From NCBI RefSeq assembly GCF_012927125.1, contig NZ_JABBFZ010000017.1, positions 62,001-126,000 of the forward strand: a DNA stretch of 64,000 nt, in the 5' to 3' direction. Below are positions 8,765 to 17,692 of this stretch, one piece after another. The position numbers were made by a program, and so were the translations under genes. The notes beneath the pieces are model-generated. The model saw only the letters and a program-made list of their open reading frames with translations, searched no databases and was not told where the DNA came from. Each line of letters opens with the position of its first letter. Position 1 is the stretch's first letter. Origin of the DNA: Paraburkholderia antibiotica (GTDB lineage Bacteria; Pseudomonadota; Gammaproteobacteria; Burkholderiales; Burkholderiaceae).

Positions 8765-9929
8765 GATTTTCTCCTTGCATATAAGACGTCAGAAAATCCG
8801 CGCGCGGCAGAGTTCAGCGGCATTTGTGTCCACACGTTACTGCGCGAAAACGGTGTTATCCGTGCTTGGTTCGTGCGACGAAACCGGATCTCGCGACGTT
8901 CGTGCTTGCCCGACATTTCTCTGTGTCTGACACGCCGGATGGTCGTAACACACGGATAAGGAGGCGAAACGAAATTGAAGGCCAGGGTGATCAGGTTTCG
9001 TTCAGACAATTAGCCTTGGCCTCGACGTAGATCTGCATGCCGTGCATAGAGTGGCCATTGCTGTGCGGTCATTCGTGTGTCATTCCCGAGTGCGTACCGC
9101 GCTCTCCATTGTGTTTGCTCTCCGGACGTTGCAGCAGGGTGCGTGCCTCGATTCGGCCATCGTCGATAGGTAACCCAGAGCCCGACTTTCAGCTGGACAT
9201 CGTCGTGCGCGCGCATCAAGTTCGGCGAGATATTCGTCAACAGCATCGGGCAATAAGGGAGGTGATCCGTTGCGGATCGAGCGTCATGCGTTGCGAGTGG
9301 CGGTGGAGTGTGCTTGGTGCCGAGTATCTGCATAGGGATGCAGCGCGCGTTGGCGCAACGCGATGAACACACCACACGCTTCGCCAGCAGATACCGTTCA
9401 ACTTCATCAACATCGGCCTGATCCCTCTCACGCAGCCGAACGAGCTTTATTAAAAAGCTGACATTTGCCGTTGCAGACCTGACTGTCGATTTTCTCAAGG
9501 ATCTTTTACGACGTACCGTCTGGTGACGACCTCAACAAGTGGCGTCGCTACCGTCACGCGTATGATGCATCGATTGCCCGCCGGCAACGCATATCGCCTG
9601 CGGACGTGACGATCGGGATAGGGTATGAAGAGGTATTGACCGACGATTTCGAAGCCTACGCATGCCGCCTGCTCGTGCATCGCGGACCCGCCTGAAATGA
9701 ACGCTGTCCCGGCGTTTCACGAAACGACGCGGAGCGAGAGCATGGTCGTCGAGTTCGACGCAGACGCGCGAACCGCTTTATAGAAGCTCGATACGGCACC
9801 TGCAGCCGTGCCGCGAATTGCTCGTACCGCTACTGCAGAGTCCCGAAGAAGAACCGGTCGCAGCCGACAGACACCGCATGTCCAGACCACGAGACGCGAC
9901 GTAATAAAGCGTGAACCGCGCCCCACGCA
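8765..9929. other. gene-poor intergenic region
   Basis: About 1.2 kb with no gene I can support. Frames here are short or lack a start. One fragment at about 9506-9694 (plus strand, FYDVPSGDDLNKWRRYRH onward) reads like protein but has an in-frame stop just upstream and no ATG, so it may be the tail of a decayed gene. Confidence 0.5.
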
Positions 9930-10178
9930 TCAACGCGCGACAGCCGCACTCACATGATGCAGCACCGGATACACGCCAACGAGAAACGCCGCGTACAACG
10001 CGGCCATCGTCACGCCGGCGGCTGTGCCCCAGACGTCGCGCGAGGCGGCGCCTTGACGGAAATGCACCGGCAAGCCGACCACCACATAGCCGATCAGAAA
10101 GAACACGATGACCGCGCACACGGGCGACAGATCGTGGCCGATAAACTCGAGCAGCGCGGACAGATTGAAGTCGGGCAT
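9930..10178 (-). CDS. small inner-membrane protein, unknown
   Basis: An 82-residue protein (MPDFNLSALLEFIGHDLSPV...) with two hydrophobic segments, about residues 18-38 (VCAVIVFFLIGYVVVGLPV) and 53-75 (GTAAGVTMAALYAAFLVGVYPV), joined by a short basic loop (HFRQGAASRDVW). This is a helical hairpin with no recognised domain. The ATG at 10178 is preferred over an upstream GTG/ATG that would add a polar, Cys-containing leader. No strong ribosome site is visible. Confidence 0.6.
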   Translation of the reverse strand: MPDFNLSALLEFIGHDLSPVCAVIVFFLIGYVVVGLPVHFRQGAASRDVWGTAAGVTMAALYAAFLVGVYPVLHHVSAAVAR

Positions 10179-10507
10179 GGACAGGTTGGGAAACACGCAG
10201 GCGGAGGATCGGACGACGTCGAAACACAAGGTGACAGCTCGACGAACGGGGCAGACTGGGTTCGCATTCGATACCCGACGTCGCGACGACTTATGCCGAT
10301 TAAAGCCTACGCACCTGCGATGCGCAAGAAAAAGACTGTATAAATTTTTTACTGACAGTGCTTGCTTGCAGCTTGCCTGTCGAGCGACTTTCAGCGGGCT
10401 TGATAAGGCTTCACGCGGCTTTCATCACGCGCGTGTCGGCGCTCGTACGAAGGCAGGTATCGACGCGTGCCTTAACGTTTGCTTCAACGTTTGCCTTCGC
10501 GTTTGCC
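10179..10507. other. intergenic region between small genes
   Basis: No gene seen. The middle (about 10325-10350) is AT-rich and promoter-like; the right end holds a 12-base tandem repeat annotated separately. Confidence 0.45.
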
Positions 10508-10520
10508 TCAGCGTTTGCCG
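10473..10520. repeat. 12-base tandem repeat, four units, spanning the DUF3820 stop codon
   Basis: Units TAACGTTTGCTT, CAACGTTTGCCT, TCGCGTTTGCCT and CAGCGTTTGCCG share the core CGTTTGC; a more degenerate unit may precede them at 10461. Read on the minus strand, each unit encodes Gly/Ser-Lys-Arg followed by a stop or Glu, and the first unit supplies the gene's GKR-stop ending. Confidence 0.8.
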
Positions 10521-10732
10521 ACCGACTTGAGCAACGGTTCGAGCAGCGGCTTCAGACCGTTGTGATCGATCTCGTGCATCAACGCGAGCAGCCGGCCGAT
10601 CTCGCCGGGCGGAAAGCCTTCCCGCGCGAACCAGTTCAGATAGTGACCGGGCAGCTCGGCAATCAGGCGGCCTTTATATTTCCCGTAAGGCATTTCACGC
10701 GTAACCAGCAGTTGGAGGTGTTCGGGATTCAT
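10508..10732 (-). CDS. DUF3820 family protein
   Basis: A 74-residue protein (MNPEHLQLLVTREMPYGKYKG...). MPYGKYKGRLIAELPGHYLNWFAREGFPPGEIGRLL in pieces is the DUF3820 signature: M-P-x-G-K-Y-K-G, then L-P-x-x-Y-L-x-W-F and G-x-L/I-G-x-L-L. Some members are annotated as quorum-sensing-regulated virulence factors, and the biochemical role is unclear. The ATG at 10732 is chosen because homologues begin near it and the upstream frame is low-complexity repeat DNA. Its last three codons and stop lie in a 12-base tandem repeat, so length could vary between strains. Confidence 0.88.
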   Translation of the reverse strand: MNPEHLQLLVTREMPYGKYKGRLIAELPGHYLNWFAREGFPPGEIGRLLALMHEIDHNGLKPLLEPLLKSVGKR

Positions 10733-10796
10733 GGCAACGCGATGGCAAGCTGGGAGTAATCGGATGGCGAGGAATGCGCGGCAACGCGTAATGAGG

Positions 10797-10836
10797 CGCA
10801 ACGAAACGCAACGAGGTGCAATGAGATGCAACGAAG
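10797..10836. repeat. 10-base imperfect tandem repeat upstream of the DUF3820 gene
   Basis: Four units: CGCAACGAAA, CGCAACGAGG, TGCAATGAGA and TGCAACGAAG. A weaker copy precedes them. They lie 65-105 bases upstream of the ATG, where copy-number changes could affect promoter spacing. Confidence 0.7.
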
Positions 10837-11019
10837 CGCGAAGCAAAAGCATGCCGCCATGCGACGCATTCATTCACGCAGCCGGCGCATCGTCAGCGCA
10901 CTGTCAACGCATGGTCAGCACAAACACGCCGCGCGGCTTCGCATTCTAGCGTGTGCAGGTCTTGCGCCGGCGTGGTAACGTCTGCGCTTTCCGATTACCT
11001 CTTCAACAGGACAAGTTAG

Positions 11020-12072
11020 ATGGAATACCGCAGACTCGGCGACTCCGACGTGCAGGTCAGCCTGATTGGTCTCGGCACGATGACGTGGGGCGAGCAGAAC
11101 ACCGAACAGGAAGCGCATGCGCAGATCGACTACGCGCTCGATCATGGCGTGACCCTGATCGATACCGCCGAAATGTACCCGGTGCCGCCGCGCGCCGAAA
11201 CGCAGGGCTCGACCGAGCGCTACATCGGCACGTGGCTCGCGCAGCACAAGAGCGCGCGCGAGAAGATCGTGCTCGCTACCAAGATTGCCGGCCCCGCGCG
11301 TCAGCCGCACAATCCGCGTCATATCCGTGGCGAGGGCAACCAGTTCGATCGCAAGAACCTGACCGAAGCGCTCAACGACAGCCTCAAGCGTCTGCAAACG
11401 GACTACGTCGATCTGTATCAGCTGCACTGGCCGGATCGCAGCACGATGACGTTCGGCCGCCCGGCATATCCGTGGGTCGACGACGCGTACACGGTGCCGA
11501 TCGAGGAAACGCTCAGCGTGCTCGCCGAATTCGTCAAGGCGGGCAAGGTGCGCCATATCGGCGTGTCGAACGAAACGCCGTGGGGCGTCGCGCAGTTTCT
11601 GCGCGCGGCCGAAAAGCTCGGCCTGCCGCGTATCGTCAGCATCCAGAATCCGTACAGCCTGCTGAACCGCACGTATGAAGCGGGTCTGTCCGAGTACGCG
11701 CATCGCGACAACATCGGTCTGCTCGCGTATTCGCCGCTCGCGTTCGGCTGGCTGTCGGGCAAGTACGAAGGCGGCGCGCGTCCGGAAGGCGCACGCATCA
11801 CGCTGTTCGAGCGCTTCCAGCGCTACAGCAAGCCGCAGGCGGTGCAGGCGACCACGCGTTACGTCGAACTCGCGAAGCGTCACGGCATGACGCCCGCGCA
11901 ATTCGCGCTTGCGTTCGTCAATAGCCGGCCGTTCGTGACCAGCAATCTGATCGGCGCGACCTCGCTCGAGCAGTTGAAGGAAAACATCGCGAGCGCGGAC
12001 GTGAAGCTGTCGCCGGAAGTGCTGGCTGAGATCGACAAGCTGCACGAACTACAGCCGAATCCGGCGCCGTAA
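11020..12072 (+). CDS. tas: Tas-like NADP(H)-dependent aldo-keto reductase
   Basis: A 350-residue TIM-barrel oxidoreductase closely resembling E. coli Tas along its length: MEYRRLGDSDVQVSLIGLGT, DTAEMYPVPPRAETQGSTE and SIQNPYSLLNRTYE are nearly shared. The catalytic tetrad is visible as Asp48, Tyr53, Lys88 and His136 (in LYQLHWPD). LIGATSLEQLKENI near the C-terminus is the NADP-binding region. Tas was found by complementing tyrosine auxotrophy in starved E. coli, and its physiological substrate is not settled. It is transcribed alone and converges with the M20 peptidase gene. Confidence 0.93.
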   Translation: MEYRRLGDSDVQVSLIGLGTMTWGEQNTEQEAHAQIDYALDHGVTLIDTAEMYPVPPRAETQGSTERYIGTWLAQHKSAREKIVLATKIAGPARQPHNPRHIRGEGNQFDRKNLTEALNDSLKRLQTDYVDLYQLHWPDRSTMTFGRPAYPWVDDAYTVPIEETLSVLAEFVKAGKVRHIGVSNETPWGVAQFLRAAEKLGLPRIVSIQNPYSLLNRTYEAGLSEYAHRDNIGLLAYSPLAFGWLSGKYEGGARPEGARITLFERFQRYSKPQAVQATTRYVELAKRHGMTPAQFALAFVNSRPFVTSNLIGATSLEQLKENIASADVKLSPEVLAEIDKLHELQPNPAP

Positions 12073-12143
12073 GCCGTCAGTGTGAGGCGTACGTTGGAGC
12101 GGGTCGCCCGACCTGCTTCAACGTGGAAAAGGAAGTGTCAGTC

Positions 12144-12165
12144 GCCCCGGCTCGAATGCCGGGGC
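12144..12165. terminator. hairpin between convergent tas and M20 peptidase genes
   Basis: GCCCCGGC (12144-12151) pairs with GCCGGGGC (12158-12165) around six bases. It is well placed for bidirectional termination, but neither side has a U-run. Confidence 0.4.
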
Positions 12166-12258
12166 AACCTGCAGGTCATCTGCGATATCCGCAAGATCCG
12201 CAGTAACGAGGGCAATAGCGAGGCCGGTTTTTCTGCCAGCCTCAAGCGCCCGAGCCGC

Positions 12259-13647
12259 TTATCCCCGATGCGGCGAATTCTCGCCCAGATCCCAGAACAG
12301 TCCCGCCATCATCTGCAGGCCTTCGCGCACGACCGGGGCGAGCAGGTGTTCGTTCGGCGCATGCTGCGAGCACGCCGGATACGAATGCGGAACCCAGATC
12401 GTCGGCAGCCCGAGCGTATCGGCGAATACTTCGTTCGGCAGCGTGCCGCCGAGATTCGGCAGTACGGCGGTCTTCTTGCCGGTGGTCTGCTCGAGCGATG
12501 CGATCGCCCACGTGACCCACGGATCGTCCGGATCGAGACGCGTGGCCGGTGCGCCGCGTTCGACGTCGACCTCGACCTGCTGAAACCCGTGCGCATCGAG
12601 ATGCTCGCGCAGATAGCGGCCGAGATTCTCCCAGTCGGTGCCGACCACGAAGCGCAACTGGCACACCGCGAACGCCGACGGCGGAATCGCATTGACCGGA
12701 TTCTCCGGGTTGCCCGCCTTGAGCGCGAGCACCTCGAAGCTGTTCCAGCCGAATACGCGCTCCGGCGCGCTCAGGCCCGGTTCGCCCCAGTTGTCGTCGA
12801 CGGTGGGGTCGCCGGGGCCGCCGCCGACCGCGATGTCGGCCAGCGCGCGGCGCACGGCTTCGGGAATCGGCGGCGGACGCAGGCCGTCGACCGCGATCAC
12901 GCCGCGTGCATCGACGAGACACGCGAGCGCATTCGCGAGCACCGTCGCCGGGTTGCGCAGCAGGCCGCCCCAGTTGCCGGAGTGATGCGCGCCGTCGCGC
13001 AGGTTCAGCGACAGCTTGAAATTGACCGCGCCGCGCGAGCCGAGAAACACGGTCGGGCGGCGCGCGGCGAGACGCGGGCCGTCCGAGGCGATCAGCACGT
13101 CGGCGGCGAGTTCGTCGCGATGCGCGCGGCAGATCGCGTCGAGCCCCGGCGAGCCGGTTTCCTCGCCCATCTCGATCAGCAGTTTGGTGTTGAAGCCGAG
13201 CTTGCCGTCGCGCGCGGCGAGCGTGCTGGCGAGCGCGGCGAGGTTGATCGAGTGCTGGCCCTTGTTGTCGGCGGTGCCGCGGCCGAACCAGCGTTCGCCT
13301 TCGACCGTCACCGCCCACGGCGTCAGCGGCGCGCGCCATTGGCTGTCGTAGCCGCGCACGACGTCGCCATGACCGTAGATCAGCACAGTCGGCAGCGCGT
13401 CGCCTTCGTGGCGCTCCGCGATCAGGAACGGGCCGAAGCCGTCCACCGGGTTATCGACGATGCGGGTGCGGAAGCCGAGGCGTTGCGCCTCGGGCACGAT
13501 CTCGTCGGTCAGGTAGGACAGCAGCAGCGCGCCGCGATCGCTCTCCTGGCTTTCGGTGCGAAAGCCGACGCGCCGGTTCAGATCGGCGAGAAAGGCGCCG
13601 GAGTCGAAATGTCGGGCAGCGTGTTCGATCGCCTGGGTGCGGCTCAT
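12259..13647 (-). CDS. M20 family metallopeptidase (ArgE/DapE/carnosinase-like)
   Basis: A 462-residue zinc hydrolase. LIYGHGDVVRG carries the first metal His with the catalytic Asp two residues on. The bridging Asp follows in FGRGTADNKGQH, and the catalytic base Glu-Glu pair is in IEMGEETGSPG. A dimerisation lid domain (SLNLRDGAHHSGNWGG) lies between. The length and the WFGRGTADNKG motif resemble M20 dipeptidases rather than DapE (about 380 residues). The substrate is unknown; small peptides or N-acyl amino acids are likely. The ATG at 13647 has GGAG seven bases upstream. The divergent LysR gene may regulate it. Confidence 0.92.
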   Translation of the reverse strand: MSRTQAIEHAARHFDSGAFLADLNRRVGFRTESQESDRGALLLSYLTDEIVPEAQRLGFRTRIVDNPVDGFGPFLIAERHEGDALPTVLIYGHGDVVRGYDSQWRAPLTPWAVTVEGERWFGRGTADNKGQHSINLAALASTLAARDGKLGFNTKLLIEMGEETGSPGLDAICRAHRDELAADVLIASDGPRLAARRPTVFLGSRGAVNFKLSLNLRDGAHHSGNWGGLLRNPATVLANALACLVDARGVIAVDGLRPPPIPEAVRRALADIAVGGGPGDPTVDDNWGEPGLSAPERVFGWNSFEVLALKAGNPENPVNAIPPSAFAVCQLRFVVGTDWENLGRYLREHLDAHGFQQVEVDVERGAPATRLDPDDPWVTWAIASLEQTTGKKTAVLPNLGGTLPNEVFADTLGLPTIWVPHSYPACSQHAPNEHLLAPVVREGLQMMAGLFWDLGENSPHRG

Positions 13648-13929
13648 GGGATGTCTCCAATGCGGAAATCGTGGGGAAGGGGATGCGACGCTCGATGGCC
13701 GGAGCCGCGCAACGCATCGGGGCGTGGCGGGGCGTCGTGTGAACGACAGTGAATGCCATTTTCCGGCCAACACGTTGCGACCGATTCTAGAAGCGCGTTA
13801 TTTTTGTCACAATGATCGTGTTTCGAAGCTTGCGTTGCCGGAAAGGCAAAGCAGCCCAAACCCTGCCGCGCGTGCGCTGTCGCATGCGCGCCGCTCATCG
13901 TTGCAATCGACTGGAGTGAGGCGCCCAGA

Positions 13930-14910
13930 ATGGCACGTTCCCTGCACGGCATCGCGTTGCGCTATTTCGTCGAAGTCGCGCGCAGCGGTTCGTTGAGCGA
14001 CGCATCCGAGCGGCTGCACGTCGCGGTGTCGGCGATCAGCCGGCAGATCGCGCGACTCGAAAGCGAACTCGGTGCGACGCTGTTCGAGCGGCGGCCGCGC
14101 GGCATGGCGTTGTCCGAGGCCGGCGAGCGACTGCTCGGCTATGCGCAGCGCAGCCTGCTCGAAGCTGAGCACGTGATGAAGGAAATCGGCGGTCTCGCGA
14201 GTCTGCATGGCAGTCGTGTCAAGGTCGCGACCGCCGAAGGCTTCGCGGTCGACTTCCTGCCCGCCGCGATCGCGGATTTTCGTAGCGCGCATCCCGGCAT
14301 CGATTTCACGCTGTCCGTGATGTCGCCGGCCGACGCAACCCGGTTCGTGCGCGACGGCGACGTCGATCTCGCGATGACCTTCAGCCTCGCGCCGGAGAAG
14401 GGCGTCAAGGTCGAGCACACCGAGCGCGCGCCGGTGCTCGCGCTGATGCGCGCGGATCATCCGCTGGCCGCGCGCGCGAAGCTGTCGCTGGCCGAGGTGA
14501 GCCGCTATCCGCTGGTGTTGTCGGAGGCGGGCACGACGATTCGTCAGTTGATCGACATTACCTGCGCGCTCGAAGGCATCCTGCTCGAGCCGGATCTGAT
14601 CTGCAACAACAGCGGCTCGATGTATCGCTATGCGCAGAAGTCCGGCGCGATCATGTTCACCGGGCTGCTGACGGTGCGCGATCGCTATGAGGACGACGGC
14701 TTCGTGGTGATTCCGCTGACCGATCCGCAGATGCGCCAGCGCAGCATCCAGGTGCAGACGATGGCCGGACGCGAGCTGCCCCCGTCGGTCCGCGCGTTTC
14801 GCGATCATCTGATCGCGCGGATCGCCGACGCGAAATCGGCCGATGTGCCGGCGTCGAAAGCGGGCCGCGCACGCGGCAAGCGGGTGTCGCGGCGTACGCA
14901 AGCCGAATGA
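13930..14910 (+). CDS. LysR-family transcriptional regulator
   Basis: A 326-residue regulator. The winged helix-turn-helix is at residues 1-65 (LRYFVEVARSGSLSDASERL, then AISRQIARLESELGATLFER), followed by a periplasmic-binding-protein-like effector domain (VKVATAEGFAVDFLPAAI, FTLSVMSPADATRFVRDGD). The basic tail after residue 300 (GRARGKRVSRRTQAE) is longer than usual. GGAGTGAGG lies 9-10 bases before the ATG. It is divergent from the M20 peptidase gene with a 282-base gap, the classic LysR arrangement, so control of that gene is the best guess. Confidence 0.92.
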   Translation: MARSLHGIALRYFVEVARSGSLSDASERLHVAVSAISRQIARLESELGATLFERRPRGMALSEAGERLLGYAQRSLLEAEHVMKEIGGLASLHGSRVKVATAEGFAVDFLPAAIADFRSAHPGIDFTLSVMSPADATRFVRDGDVDLAMTFSLAPEKGVKVEHTERAPVLALMRADHPLAARAKLSLAEVSRYPLVLSEAGTTIRQLIDITCALEGILLEPDLICNNSGSMYRYAQKSGAIMFTGLLTVRDRYEDDGFVVIPLTDPQMRQRSIQVQTMAGRELPPSVRAFRDHLIARIADAKSADVPASKAGRARGKRVSRRTQAE

Positions 14911-15270
14911 GGAATACAACGAAAAATCGCGGTGCGTGCCCGATAAACGGGCAAATGTCCTCCCGGAAGCCGAATCACGACCTAAACTGTGACGGAGGCG
15001 GCCGCCCGGATGGACGGTACCGCGAAGACGTGCTGGTGGCGGCCCGGAGAGCACCCCGTAGCGCTCGACAGCGTGCGCAACGTTCACGAGCAGCGATGAC
15101 GAATAACGGTAGAACAACGACACGACCATGACAGTCTCACCGCAGGCGCACCGTGCAGCGCGTGATGCCGCGACGCGCCGGCGGCGGGCGGAATTCAACC
15201 CCAACAGCAAACGCGGCACGTCGTTCCGACGACACGCCGCCAACCACAAAGCGATAGGACCCGGACCTCA
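14911..15270. other. intergenic region, no gene seen
   Basis: A small hairpin TGCCCG-ATAAA-CGGGCA at about 14938-14953 may end the LysR transcript. The remainder should hold the promoter of the next gene. Short frames here look like chance. Confidence 0.45.
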
Positions 15271-15693
15271 ATGGCGCAACAGAAAACCAATCCGAAACTC
15301 GAGCAGGCGCTCACGCGCGGCGATCTGGCAATCCGGCAGGCCAATTCGGCGCGCGCGACCGCGTTGTTGCGTACGCTCGCGAGGATGATCGTCGATGCAT
15401 CGGCGACCATCGGCGTGGAAGCCTTCACGCTGATCCACGACGGCGACAAGATTTACGATCCCGCCGACGGCCTGTGGCCGCAGGCACTGCTGATCTCGCT
15501 CGATGGTCCCGTCGAGGATTCCGATCCCGACGAACTGCGCACGGTGCGACTGATCGCGGACGATCCGGGCACGGTGTTCCGGGTCGAGTGGCAGCGCGCC
15601 GACGGCAAGATCGGGCGTCACGAGGGCGGCCCGTTCGCGACGGTCGCGTTCATCTCCGACGTCGAGATTCCGTGGACCGACGATGAGGATTGA
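15271..15693 (+). CDS. conserved hypothetical protein
   Basis: A 140-residue soluble acidic protein. It begins with an amphipathic helix (KLEQALTRGDLAIRQANSAR), continues with a central IHDGDKIYDPADGLWPQALL stretch and ends in a very acidic IPWTDDED. It has no signal peptide, membrane segment or Cys. Codon use and lack of frame competition support it as a real gene. I do not recognise the family. It converges with the NodJ-like permease gene, and a strong palindrome lies between them. Confidence 0.75.
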   Translation: MAQQKTNPKLEQALTRGDLAIRQANSARATALLRTLARMIVDASATIGVEAFTLIHDGDKIYDPADGLWPQALLISLDGPVEDSDPDELRTVRLIADDPGTVFRVEWQRADGKIGRHEGGPFATVAFISDVEIPWTDDED

Positions 15694-15759
15694 TGCGCGA
15701 GGATTGACGCACGAGCGCGTCGATTCGAGGGAGACGACGTAGCGTCGGTTCGGCGCGGG

Positions 15760-15800
15760 ATCATGCGAAATGTGCCTACGTATGGCCGTTTTCGCATGAT
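15760..15800. terminator. 11-base perfect inverted repeat between convergent genes
   Basis: ATCATGCGAAA (15760-15770) and TTTCGCATGAT (15790-15800) form a perfect stem around 19 bases that themselves contain the palindrome TACGTA flanked by GCC/GGC. The position suggests a bidirectional terminator; an operator is possible. Confidence 0.5.
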
Positions 15801-15869
15801 GCGTGGTTGGTCTCGCGAATGGAATGATGCGCGACCGACCTCGCGCGTCGCCTCGTCCCGATTTCGCGC

Positions 15870-16697
15870 CTACTTCATCATCCGGCGCCGAAACAGGATT
15901 GCCGACACGACGAAACCGCCGATCGCATAGGCAGCCAGCACGCTCACGTGCAGCAGCGCGTGCTCGAGTGGCCGCCCGAGCATCGCCGGGCGGATCAGAT
16001 CGACCGCATTCGCGAGCGGCAACGCGGCGGTCACCGCCTGCGCGGCGGCGGGCAGTTGCGAGGTCGGAAAGAACACGCCGGAGAGCAGCAGCATCGGCGT
16101 GAGGACGAGCGTCTGGTAGAACATGAAAAAGTCGTACGACGGTGCGAGCGCCGTCACGATCATCGCGACGCTCGCGAACGCGAGGCCGGCGAGCACGATG
16201 ATCGGCAGCGCGAGCAGCATCGACGGAAAATTCGCGTAGCCGAGCGCGCTGGCCACCAGCATGATCGCGATACCCGACAGCACCGACTTGCTGGCGGCCC
16301 ACACCACCTCGCCGAGCACCACGTCGCCGAGCGACAGCGGCGTATGCATGATCGCTTCCCACGTGCGCTGCACGTGCATGCGCGAAAAACCCGAGTACAT
16401 CGACTCGAAGCTCGCCGACATCATCACGCTCGATGCCGCCGTGCCCGCCGCGAGGAACGCGATGTACGAGACACCGTCGACGTGTCCGACCATCAGCCCG
16501 AGCCCGAGGCCCAGACCGAACAGATAGATCATCGGATCGGCGAGGTTGCCGAACATCGACGCGATCGCGAGCTTCTTCCACACCAGGTAGTTGCGGCGCC
16601 ACACCGCGATCCAGTTCACCGCGTTGGCGGGGAAGGCGGCGAACGGGTGCTGCGCCGACGGCGTGCCGTCGTGGGTTTCGTAGGTGCGTGCGTCCAT
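15870..16697 (-). CDS. ABC-2 type transporter permease (NodJ-like)
   Basis: A 275-residue membrane protein with about six hydrophobic segments, e.g. ADPMIYLFGLGLGLGLMVG, SYIAFLAAGTAASSVMM, LLALPIIVLAGLAFASVAMI and LVLTPMLLLSGVFFPTSQLP. The last contains the ABC-2 family signature region. It resembles NodJ, the membrane half of the lipo-oligosaccharide exporter. It lies 80 bases after the NodI-like ATPase gene on the same strand. Such NodIJ pairs are widespread in non-nodulating Burkholderia, so the substrate here is unknown and probably a lipid or glycolipid. The ATG at 16697 has an in-phase GGAG-like site (CCTCC on the plus strand). Confidence 0.9.
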   Translation of the reverse strand: MDARTYETHDGTPSAQHPFAAFPANAVNWIAVWRRNYLVWKKLAIASMFGNLADPMIYLFGLGLGLGLMVGHVDGVSYIAFLAAGTAASSVMMSASFESMYSGFSRMHVQRTWEAIMHTPLSLGDVVLGEVVWAASKSVLSGIAIMLVASALGYANFPSMLLALPIIVLAGLAFASVAMIVTALAPSYDFFMFYQTLVLTPMLLLSGVFFPTSQLPAAAQAVTAALPLANAVDLIRPAMLGRPLEHALLHVSVLAAYAIGGFVVSAILFRRRMMK

Positions 16698-16777
16698 TGG
16701 AGGTCTCGGGTGTCGTCTCTTGTATTTCGTGCGTTTCAAGCGTTTCGTGTCGCTGTGGTGTTGTGCGTGCGGCGTGC

Positions 16778-17692
16778 TCAGTCCTGCATCTCGCGGCCGG
16801 TGAGCCGCAGAAACACGTCTTCGAGATTCGCCGGCCGATGCAGGTAGCGCAGATCGGCACGCCCTTTGAGCCGCGCGTGCACCGGTTGCGCGTCGTTCAC
16901 GTAGCAGAACAGCGTCTCGCCGCTGATCTCGGTGCGCTCGGCGAGCGGCGCGAGTTCGTCGCGCAATGCCTGCGGATCGGGACCATAGATCTCGATCACG
17001 TCGCAGCCGATTTCCGAGGCGATCAACTCGTTCGGCGCGCCCTCGGCGATCTTGCGTCCTTCCTCGATTACGCACAGCCGATGACACAGCCGCTCGGCTT
17101 CCTCCATGAAGTGCGTGGTCAGCAGGATCGTCTTGCCGCGCGCGAGCAGCGAGCGCAGCCGCTCCCAGATCAGATGACGCGCCTGCGGATCGAGCCCGGT
17201 GGTCGGTTCGTCCATGATCAGCACGTCGGGATCGTTGATCAATGCGCGCGCGAGCGTGAGGCGTCGTTTCATGCCGCCCGACAACTCGCTCACGCGCGCG
17301 TCGGCCTTGCTTTCGAGGCGCGCGAATTCGAGCAGTCCAGGCACCGCGTCGCGACACTGCGCGGCGCTCAGGCCGAAGTAGCGGCCGAACACCAGCAGGT
17401 TTTCGCGCACGGTGAAATCGGGATCGAGGTTATCGAACTGCGGCACCACGCCGACGCGCGAACGCGCGATCCGCGCGCGACCCGGAATCGGCTCGCCGCA
17501 CAGGCGAATCGCGCCGGCGTCGGGCGACGCGATGCCGAGCAGCATCCGCAGCGTCGTGGTCTTGCCCGCGCCGTTGGGGCCGAGCAGGCCAAAGCATTCG
17601 CCGGCGTTCACATGGAAGGACAAACCGTCGACGACCGTTTTTTCGCCGTAGCTCTTTCTGACCTGGTGGAATTCGATGGGTGCGGCGGGCAT
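16778..17692 (-). CDS. ABC transporter ATP-binding protein (NodI-like)
   Basis: A 304-residue ATPase. Walker A is GPNGAGKTT, the Q-loop follows VGVVPQFDNLD, the signature is LSGGMKRRLTLARAL, Walker B is VLIMDEPTTGLDP and the H-loop is ILLTTHFMEEAERL. The C-terminal ~80 residues form an extension as in NodI and other DRA-subfamily ATPases. Length and motifs match NodI. It powers the permease encoded just downstream. The ATG at 17692 (MPAAPIEFHQVRKSYG) is chosen because family members start about ten residues before the first strand. Confidence 0.92.
   Translation of the reverse strand: MPAAPIEFHQVRKSYGEKTVVDGLSFHVNAGECFGLLGPNGAGKTTTLRMLLGIASPDAGAIRLCGEPIPGRARIARSRVGVVPQFDNLDPDFTVRENLLVFGRYFGLSAAQCRDAVPGLLEFARLESKADARVSELSGGMKRRLTLARALINDPDVLIMDEPTTGLDPQARHLIWERLRSLLARGKTILLTTHFMEEAERLCHRLCVIEEGRKIAEGAPNELIASEIGCDVIEIYGPDPQALRDELAPLAERTEISGETLFCYVNDAQPVHARLKGRADLRYLHRPANLEDVFLRLTGREMQD

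Noticed and set aside
9010..9498. 162-codon minus frame
   Set aside because: Arg/Thr/Cys-rich translation with no conserved pattern and no start signal.
10325..10365. SOS box at CTGTATAAATTTTTTACTG
   Set aside because: Spacing between CTGT and ACAG is 15 rather than 8 bases.
15870..17692. Nod-factor export and symbiosis function from NodI/NodJ similarity
   Set aside because: No nodABC or nodD nearby; NodIJ-like pairs are common in non-symbiotic Burkholderia.
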